DNA from: Bacteroidota bacterium
Lineage (GTDB): Bacteria > Bacteroidota > Bacteroidia > Chitinophagales > Chitinophagaceae
Assembly (NCBI GenBank): GCA_023390215.1
Contig: JAEWDG010000161.1
Coordinates: forward strand, 1-5,401
Length of the DNA: 5,401 bases
Reading direction: 5' to 3'
Both the position numbers and the translations under genes were made by a program. Under the pieces are notes generated by a model. The model saw nothing but the letters and a program-made list of their open reading frames with translations, was not told where the DNA came from and searched no databases. This document shows positions 1 to 3,698 of the stretch, piece by piece (the first letter of the stretch is position 1; the number at the start of each line of letters is the position of its first letter).

Positions 1-44
1 GTAGCGCCCGAAAGGGTGTGGGAGTTCGAATCTCCTTTGCCGCA
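1..44 (+). tRNA. tRNA-Leu, 3' part only (5' end outside the window)
   Basis: The first 44 bases are the 3' part of a class II tRNA. A long variable arm is visible: bases 4-9 pair with 14-19 (two G-U pairs) around a GAAA loop. It is followed by a T arm (stem 20-24 with 32-36, loop TTCGAAT at 25-31), the acceptor 3' strand TTGCCGC (37-43) and discriminator base A44. A long variable arm limits the choice to Leu, Ser or Tyr. A73 argues against Ser, and the arm and acceptor closely resemble Bacteroidota tRNA-Leu genes as I recall them. The anticodon lies outside the window, so the isoacceptor cannot be read. CCA is not encoded, because CAA follows the discriminator, so it would be added after transcription. 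Confidence 0.82.
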
Positions 45-54
45 CAAACAAACC

Positions 55-89
55 GATGACCTGCAGGATTCTGCAGGTCATCTTATTTT
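55..89 (+). terminator. Intrinsic terminator of the tRNA transcript
   Basis: A perfect 12-bp inverted repeat (55-66 GATGACCTGCAG with 71-82 CTGCAGGTCATC) closes a GATT loop and is followed by TTATTTT (83-89). It starts 10 bases after the tRNA end, as expected for a terminator that insulates the tRNA from the next gene. On the other strand the hairpin is followed only by an interrupted T tract, so it probably works mainly in the plus direction. Confidence 0.85.
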
Positions 90-111
90 CGTACCTCAAT
101 TCCCGGTTTAT

Positions 112-1383
112 ATGGCGAATAATATTACATGCCCGCATTGTGGTCAGGATTTCGAAGTAGAAAAAGTACTCGAAAAAGATATCGAACTGCGTATCCAGAA
201 AGAATACCAGGAAAAACTCCAGCAATCTCTCAGCAAGATCGAACAGGATAAGAAAAAGTTGGAAGATGATATGCTGCTTTTCGAAGAAAAAAAGAAAAAG
301 GAAAACGAAATCTTCGCGCAAAAACTTCAGCATGAAAAACTGAAAATTGAAAACGATCTCAACGAACAGATAAGAAAATCTTTAACCGCAGATTTCGAAA
401 ATAAAATCCGACTGCTGCAACAATCCAATGATGAAAATGCTGAGAAATTAAAACTCGCCCGTCAAAAAGAACTGGAACTGTTGCAGAAAGAACAGCAAAT
501 GAAATTTCGTGAACAGGAACTCGAGATCGAACTGCAGAAAAAATTGCAACAGGCTACAAATGATATCACTCAACAGGTAAGAAACCAGGAAGCACAGAAA
601 GTTGCGCTCCGTGAAAATGAAATGCAACTCAAGATGAAAGAACTGCAGCTTCAACTGGACGAACAAAAAAAGTTAGCTGAAGAAATGAAACGCAGGGCCG
701 AACAGGGTTCTATGCAAAGGCAGGGAGAAGTACAGGAACTGTTGCTGGAGGAAATGCTGAGAGAATATTTTCCGTTTGATGTAATCACAGAAGTGAAAAA
801 AGGCGCTGAAGGCGCGGACTGTATACAGGTTATCCGAAATGAATCCGGTCAGGAGTGTGGTCGTATCATCTATGAAAGTAAACGTACCAAAGGCTGGAGC
901 CAGGCCTGGGTAGATAAATTAAAGAATGACATGCGCAGCAGGGGAGCGGATATCGCCATCCTGGTAACGCAAGCGTTTCCCAAAGACATGGAAAATTTTG
1001 GCGAAAGAGATGGGATCTGGATCTGCAATTTCTCGGAAGTGCAGGGTGTAGCGCACCTGCTTCGCCACGGTATTTTAAATATGCATCTGCTGCGCAGCAG
1101 CAACGAGAATAAAGGAGATAAAATGCACATGCTCTATAACTACCTCACCGGAAATGAATTTAAAGGGCAGGTAGAAGCGATTGTGGAAGGATTTGTGTCT
1201 ATGAAAAATGCGATTAACCGTGAACGTGTGCAGATGGAAAAAACCTGGAAGGAAAGGGAGAAGCAGTTAGAAAAAGTGTTGCTTAGCACCAGCGGAATGT
1301 ATGGTTCCATCAAGGGAATCGCCGGTGCAGGAATTTCTGACATTCCTTTGCTGGATGGCGAGCAAACCGGTTTATTGGATTAA
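112..1383 (+). CDS. DUF2130 domain protein (COG4487-like): zinc-ribbon start, coiled coil, nuclease-like C-terminal domain
   Basis: This is a 423-residue protein of unknown function. It opens with a single CPHC zinc-ribbon-like pair (C7, C10). A long, highly charged coiled coil rich in E, K and Q follows from about residue 15 to 205, and the DUF2130 domain spans about 210-345. That domain contains GAD (D236), ESK (E255, K257), conserved W262 and W266, a hydrophobic ADIAILVT strand (279-286), FPKD, and a DGIWIC strand near 300-305. The spacing of D236 and E255-x-K257 resembles the PD-(D/E)XK nuclease core; that reading is inference. A helical tail with MYGSIKGI closes the protein. The ATG at 112 is chosen because MANNITCPHCG matches the family start; the open frame reaches back to 16, but that part runs through the terminator and tRNA. 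No Shine-Dalgarno is visible. The stop overlaps the convergent SprT-like gene by 4 bases. Length fits the family. Confidence 0.9.
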   Translation: MANNITCPHCGQDFEVEKVLEKDIELRIQKEYQEKLQQSLSKIEQDKKKLEDDMLLFEEKKKKENEIFAQKLQHEKLKIENDLNEQIRKSLTADFENKIRLLQQSNDENAEKLKLARQKELELLQKEQQMKFREQELEIELQKKLQQATNDITQQVRNQEAQKVALRENEMQLKMKELQLQLDEQKKLAEEMKRRAEQGSMQRQGEVQELLLEEMLREYFPFDVITEVKKGAEGADCIQVIRNESGQECGRIIYESKRTKGWSQAWVDKLKNDMRSRGADIAILVTQAFPKDMENFGERDGIWICNFSEVQGVAHLLRHGILNMHLLRSSNENKGDKMHMLYNYLTGNEFKGQVEAIVEGFVSMKNAINRERVQMEKTWKEREKQLEKVLLSTSGMYGSIKGIAGAGISDIPLLDGEQTGLLD

Positions 1384-2006
1384 ATTTTTTCTACGGGCTC
1401 AACCTCAAACAGGCCGCTGAACAGGTACCATTTCCTCGTTGCAGGCTCATAACATTTGTAACGGGTTCGCAGTTTCTCTCCCCTTATAAAATAGCGACCA
1501 CCCCTTATGCGAAAAGGCTGGCCTGCCGGAAGTTCTTCCACCAGTTTGATATGTGATTTCTTTGCATCATAGTTCCTTAGTACGCGCAAAAGCTGTTCAT
1601 CCCCGCAGGTCGTGGCAGCCGGATTTTTTAAACTGCTTAACAAGGTCGCTTCCACATCGCCGGGAAAAAATCCCCTGCCGGTAAAGTCTGCTAAAATTTG
1701 ACCGTATATCGTTTTCCACTCCGTGCCATGTGGTGCAACCCGGTTTCCATATTGTTCAAATGTGAAAAGATGCGCCAATTCATGCAGGAGCGTGATCAGG
1801 AAACTGTACTTATTCAAATTACCATTAACGCTGATGCGGTGCGCTTTGTCGCGGTGTGCATGGCGATAGTCTCCTAACAGCGTTTCACGCCTGCGCGTCA
1901 CCGTTAGATGCACTTTATGATGATTGAGGTAATGTGCCACGGGCTCGTAGCTGCCTTCGGGTAAAAAATCGTTCAGAGAAAGAAGCGGAACTTCTTTTTT
2001 AGCCAT
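1380..2006 (-). CDS. SprT-like zinc metalloprotein
   Basis: This is a 208-residue soluble protein with the gluzincin-type zinc site of the SprT/Spartan fold: HELAH at residues 75-79 (H75, H79 as ligands, E76 as catalytic base) and a third histidine, H93, in HGTEWK (93-98). Before it, a basic segment and VNGNLN (60-65) match the SprT pattern of a strand ahead of the active-site helix. SprT-like domains in Spartan cut DNA-protein crosslinks; the bacterial SprT role is poorly known, so the substrate here is open. Canonical SprT proteins end in a four-cysteine zinc ribbon. Only C134 and C185 are present here, so the ribbon is degenerate, although the strand-rich tail (about 165-205) remains. The start at 2006 is supported by a GGAGG site 7 bases upstream. 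It is the last gene of the minus-strand operon, overlapping the gene before it by 8 bp and DUF2130 by 4 bp. Confidence 0.85.
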   Translation of the reverse strand: MAKKEVPLLSLNDFLPEGSYEPVAHYLNHHKVHLTVTRRRETLLGDYRHAHRDKAHRISVNGNLNKYSFLITLLHELAHLFTFEQYGNRVAPHGTEWKTIYGQILADFTGRGFFPGDVEATLLSSLKNPAATTCGDEQLLRVLRNYDAKKSHIKLVEELPAGQPFRIRGGRYFIRGEKLRTRYKCYEPATRKWYLFSGLFEVEPVEKI

Positions 2007-2403
2007 TGGTCTTCCTCCCCTTAACAGCCTTCATGGATAGATACACTTCGGTGAACAGATAAACAAGGTAAAGCAGCATCGCACCGAATACGGCCCGCTT
2101 ATTAAATCCATTGCCGGAGGAAAATACATAGATCATCACCGCTCCTATAACGGCAAACATTTTAAGCATCATCCCGCTGAGTACGGCACGAACATAAGCG
2201 TTTGCATTGGAAGATCCGGTTGTTTTAACCTGTATCATTACCGATACAAAAGCCAGTAGTATGAAAAGAAAATTAGCACCGAACAATACACGCCAGTCAG
2301 TATGATGTTCGGTCAGCCAGTTCTTCGAAAAATAAACTGCAGTACTGCAAATAAAAAAGATGAGAAGCAGTGTTATAAGAATGCGCCGGGAATGAATCAT
2401 CAT
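1999..2403 (-). CDS. Four-helix membrane protein, probable AtpI-like ATP synthase accessory
   Basis: This 134-residue integral membrane protein has four predicted helices at about residues 8-25, 39-57, 73-94 and 104-124. Charged residues sit inside the last two: K81 in helix 3 and E119 in helix 4. There is no signal peptide or enzyme motif. The size, four-helix layout and position directly after AtpZ match the AtpI (ATP synthase subunit I) role, which in other bacteria helps assemble the c-ring or handles Mg2+/Ca2+ for the F-type ATP synthase. The assignment rests on context plus topology, because sequence similarity to classical AtpI is weak by eye. The first ATG (2401-2403) abuts the AtpZ stop with no gap; a second ATG follows at once (2398-2400), so the start could be one codon later. 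Its end overlaps the SprT-like gene by 8 bp. No atpB gene follows, which is unexpected for this pair. Confidence 0.72.
   Translation of the reverse strand: MMIHSRRILITLLLIFFICSTAVYFSKNWLTEHHTDWRVLFGANFLFILLAFVSVMIQVKTTGSSNANAYVRAVLSGMMLKMFAVIGAVMIYVFSSGNGFNKRAVFGAMLLYLVYLFTEVYLSMKAVKGRKTNG
2014..2018 (-). promoter_or_regulatory. Shine-Dalgarno GGAGG for the SprT-like gene
   Basis: On the minus strand GGGGAGG lies inside the last codons of the AtpI-like gene, with a 7-base spacer to the ATG at 2006. It is the only strong Shine-Dalgarno I see in the window, where the other genes have A-rich or unremarkable leaders, as is usual in Bacteroidota. It fixes the start of the SprT-like gene and, with the 8-bp overlap, suggests translational coupling. 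It could also be chance from Lys-Gly-Arg-Lys codons. Confidence 0.5.
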
Positions 2404-2613
2404 TTAGGTTTTCCCGGAAGTGTCTTTAATCATTTTAATGATCACGCCGGATATCAGGAGCAAAGGTAAAACCCAAACGGCAATAGGCGTAGAGAAACCC
2501 GCCCAATTGTCGATTTTCAATCCTATGAAAACCATCAGTGCAATGCCCACAAGGAACTGGGTTGCCAGCCCGGCATAACGCATTAAAACTTTGTTGGAAT
2601 CGTTTTTACTCAT
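2404..2613 (-). CDS. atpZ: AtpZ/AtpI family protein
   Basis: This 69-residue protein has two membrane helices, about residues 14-32 and 43-62, joined by a short loop. It shows the hallmark pattern of the AtpZ family: RYAGLATQF at the first helix, GLKID (31-35) at its end, a small-residue loop with proline (P43), then a second helix with a GVIIK tail. Family members sit at the head of F-type ATP synthase operons and, with AtpI, are proposed to help c-ring assembly or Mg2+/Ca2+ supply to the enzyme. The ATG at 2611-2613 overlaps the end of the bactofilin gene by 8 bp, and the stop directly abuts the next start, so all are one transcript. Length is normal for the family. There is no recognisable Shine-Dalgarno, so translation may depend on coupling to bactofilin. 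Confidence 0.86.
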   Translation of the reverse strand: MSKNDSNKVLMRYAGLATQFLVGIALMVFIGLKIDNWAGFSTPIAVWVLPLLLISGVIIKMIKDTSGKT

Positions 2614-3010
2614 TTACAGCACGGCCTAAATGCTCCGTGCCGAACTCCACAACATTGGCACCCATATGGCAGGCACCGTTAAAACTGGCGGAAGCTTCGA
2701 TCTGGAGTTTCGAGGTATGTATATTTCCCTCGATCACAGCCTTACCGTGAAGATAAAGAAGGTCGTTCACACTTACTTTTCCTAAAACCCTGCCCAGGAT
2801 ATCAGCCTGGTTGGCAACAATATCGCCCTCCACAACAGCCTCCGGTCCTAAAAGTATCTTGGCCTTGCTGGCTACATTGCCCTTCAGCACACCGTCGATG
2901 CGAATATCGCCTTCAGTTTCTATGTTTCCGGAAATCGTCACACCTGCACCAATAATCGTTGTGGAAACCGCCATTGACGGGTGCTGGTTAGTTCTTGGTC
3001 TGCTGAACAT
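2606..3010 (-). CDS. Bactofilin (polymer-forming cytoskeletal protein)
   Basis: This is a 134-residue bactofilin. The core runs from about residue 17 (TTIIGAGVTISGNI) to about 120 and shows the short repeating G-x-I/V pattern of a right-handed beta-helix (GDIRIDG, GNVASKA, GDIVANQ, GRVLGKV, GNIHTSK). Bactofilins polymerise without nucleotide into filaments at the inner membrane and position cell-wall enzymes. The N-terminus MFSRPR resembles the short membrane-targeting peptide of Caulobacter BacA, which also begins Met-Phe-Ser followed by basic residues. This supports the start at 3010 over the internal Met13. The tail after the beta-helix is short. It heads a four-gene minus-strand operon with AtpZ, the AtpI-like protein and the SprT-like protein. 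The gene upstream encodes an M23-type membrane anchor without peptidase, a typical bactofilin partner in reduced form. Confidence 0.92.
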   Translation of the reverse strand: MFSRPRTNQHPSMAVSTTIIGAGVTISGNIETEGDIRIDGVLKGNVASKAKILLGPEAVVEGDIVANQADILGRVLGKVSVNDLLYLHGKAVIEGNIHTSKLQIEASASFNGACHMGANVVEFGTEHLGRAVNE

Positions 3011-3028
3011 GGCTCATAGTTTTGGATC

Positions 3029-3060
3029 TGAAAATAAGTTACCCTTCCCTAACGAGCCAA
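3029..3060 (-). promoter_or_regulatory. Possible promoter of the bactofilin operon
   Basis: On the minus strand a TTG (3058-3060) stands 21 bases before TATTTTCA (3029-3036), which matches the Bacteroidota -7 consensus TAnnTTTG in the TA and the first two Ts but not the last two bases. It lies 18 bases before the bactofilin ATG and downstream of the putative terminator. The position is right but the match is weak. Confidence 0.3.
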
Positions 3061-3087
3061 TCCTGGATTTATTGCATTTTACATGTT

Positions 3088-3121
3088 AAAACCCGGCCTT
3101 TGAATAATAAAAATGCCGGTT
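3088..3121 (-). terminator. Candidate terminator after the M23-like anchor gene
   Basis: On the minus strand AACCGGC (3121-3115) can pair with GCCGG(G)TT (3097-3090, with one bulged G) around a 17-base AT-rich loop, followed by a run of only four Ts (3091-3088). It begins 20 bases after the stop of the anchor gene and before bactofilin. The large loop, the bulge and the short T tract make it a weak candidate, so some read-through into bactofilin is plausible. Confidence 0.42.
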
Positions 3122-3141
3122 GAATCGTTGCGGGAATTTCC

Positions 3142-3540
3142 TTAATCGTCAGTATTTTCCAGCTTGGGCATTTTAAGGTTATTGGTATCGCGGGGAACAA
3201 CTTTACCCTGTAAAACCTTTTGCAGATCGTTGAAATATTTAGATTGCTGGGCGATGGTTTTTTCCATGGAATCAGTGCGGATCTTCAGTTCACGGTATTC
3301 CTTGATTTGTCGTGCATCCCCATAACCCGAACCGGGGAGATAGTATTTCAAAGGTGTAAAAATGATCAGGGACGCAGTCAGGGCAACCATGATGATGAAT
3401 ACGGCACTCATCACCACATACACACTCCAGCGGGTGAGTTTGAACTTCACCACTTCCTCATAGGTATCCTCATTCATTACTACCAGACGGTAATGATTTT
3501 TTAATCTTTTAAGCGTATTCGTTACATCCGATTTTGCCAT
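3142..3540 (-). CDS. Single-pass membrane anchor protein resembling the N-terminus of Bacteroidota M23 peptidases, without the peptidase domain
   Basis: This 132-residue protein has a basic cytoplasmic tail (about 1-38, including HYRLVVMNEDTYEE), one membrane helix (about 39-61), a TPLKYYLPG motif just outside the membrane (62-70) and a periplasmic coiled coil (about 77-112) ending in a short polar tail. I recognise this arrangement, especially RLVVMNEDTYEE and TPLKYYLPG, as the N-terminal part of Bacteroidota M23 metallopeptidases encoded next to bactofilin. In those, a LysM-less coil leads to a C-terminal peptidase with HxxxD and HxH zinc motifs. None of that is here, and the 131 bases to bactofilin are too short to encode it. 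I infer an adaptor that ties the bactofilin filament to the periplasm, perhaps by recruiting a separate enzyme. No Shine-Dalgarno is visible; the leader before the ATG at 3540 is A-rich. A stand-alone family of this length cannot be excluded. Confidence 0.7.
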   Translation of the reverse strand: MAKSDVTNTLKRLKNHYRLVVMNEDTYEEVVKFKLTRWSVYVVMSAVFIIMVALTASLIIFTPLKYYLPGSGYGDARQIKEYRELKIRTDSMEKTIAQQSKYFNDLQKVLQGKVVPRDTNNLKMPKLENTDD

Positions 3541-3610
3541 ATTTTTCGCGCCGGAGGGCTCATCAGCCTTAACTGATTGTTGTTGAACTAAATGACCCTA
3601 AAATTATTCA

Positions 3611-3620
3611 CAATTAATTG
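3611..3620. repeat. 10-bp palindrome in the divergent control region
   Basis: CAATTAATTG is a perfect palindrome between the two candidate -7 elements of the divergent anchor gene and porW. Its position would suit a dimeric regulator acting on both promoters, but AT-rich palindromes of this size also arise by chance. Confidence 0.25.
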
Positions 3621-3633
3621 CATTTCCATAGGC

Positions 3634-3641
3634 TAATTTTG
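3634..3641 (+). promoter_or_regulatory. -7 promoter element of porW (TAATTTTG)
   Basis: TAATTTTG is an exact match to the Bacteroidota -7 consensus TAnnTTTG and lies 57 bases before the porW ATG. The nearest upstream TTG (3618-3620) is only 13 bases away, closer than the usual spacing of about 19, so a canonical -33 element is missing. Transcription would start near 3648, giving a leader of about 50 bases that includes a run of nine As (3655-3663). On the other strand TAATTTTA (3606-3599) is a near match that could serve the divergent anchor gene. Confidence 0.5.
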
Positions 3642-3698
3642 GAGCGGCTTTACTAAAAAAAAACGATCTTTAACGTTATCATATACCAATCCAACTTC

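Noticed and set aside
61..76. Repeated CTGCAG copies near the tRNA end as a trace of integration
   Set aside because: They are the two arms of the terminator hairpin. No integrase, second tRNA fragment or direct repeat is visible.
83..90. TATTTTCG after the tRNA terminator as a -7 element for DUF2130
   Set aside because: It deviates from TAnnTTTG at one of the key Ts, has no TTG at the right distance and is explained by the terminator T tract.
16..111. N-terminal extension of the DUF2130 protein to an ATG at 16
   Set aside because: This stretch is the tRNA 3' end plus its terminator hairpin, and the family begins at MANNITCPHCG (112).
287..299. A7 and A5 runs in the DUF2130 coil region as a programmed frameshift
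   Set aside because: The zero frame stays open and coherent through the whole domain, and lysine-rich coils naturally produce such runs.
448..1343. Three minus-strand open frames opposite DUF2130 (448-666, 870-1130, 1140-1343)
   Set aside because: They are antisense shadows. The first is Phe/Leu-rich as expected from reading the reverse of a Glu/Lys/Gln coiled coil. None shows a family motif.
1364..1390. Palindrome AAACCGGTTT (1364-1373) and T6 run (1385-1390) as a terminator of DUF2130
   Set aside because: The palindrome has no loop and the only alternative stem (CCGG with TTGG) depends on two G-U pairs. The T run lies inside the coding end of the opposite gene.
3011..3141. The missing M23 peptidase domain as a frameshifted remnant
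   Set aside because: Only 131 bases separate the anchor stop from bactofilin, too few for a peptidase domain of about 100 residues or more, and the stretch holds a hairpin and AT-rich promoter-like sequence instead.
2538..3504. Plus-strand open frames opposite the bactofilin and anchor genes (2538-2750, 2811-3089, 3220-3504)
   Set aside because: They lie across convincing minus-strand genes, have no recognisable motif and cross gene boundaries.
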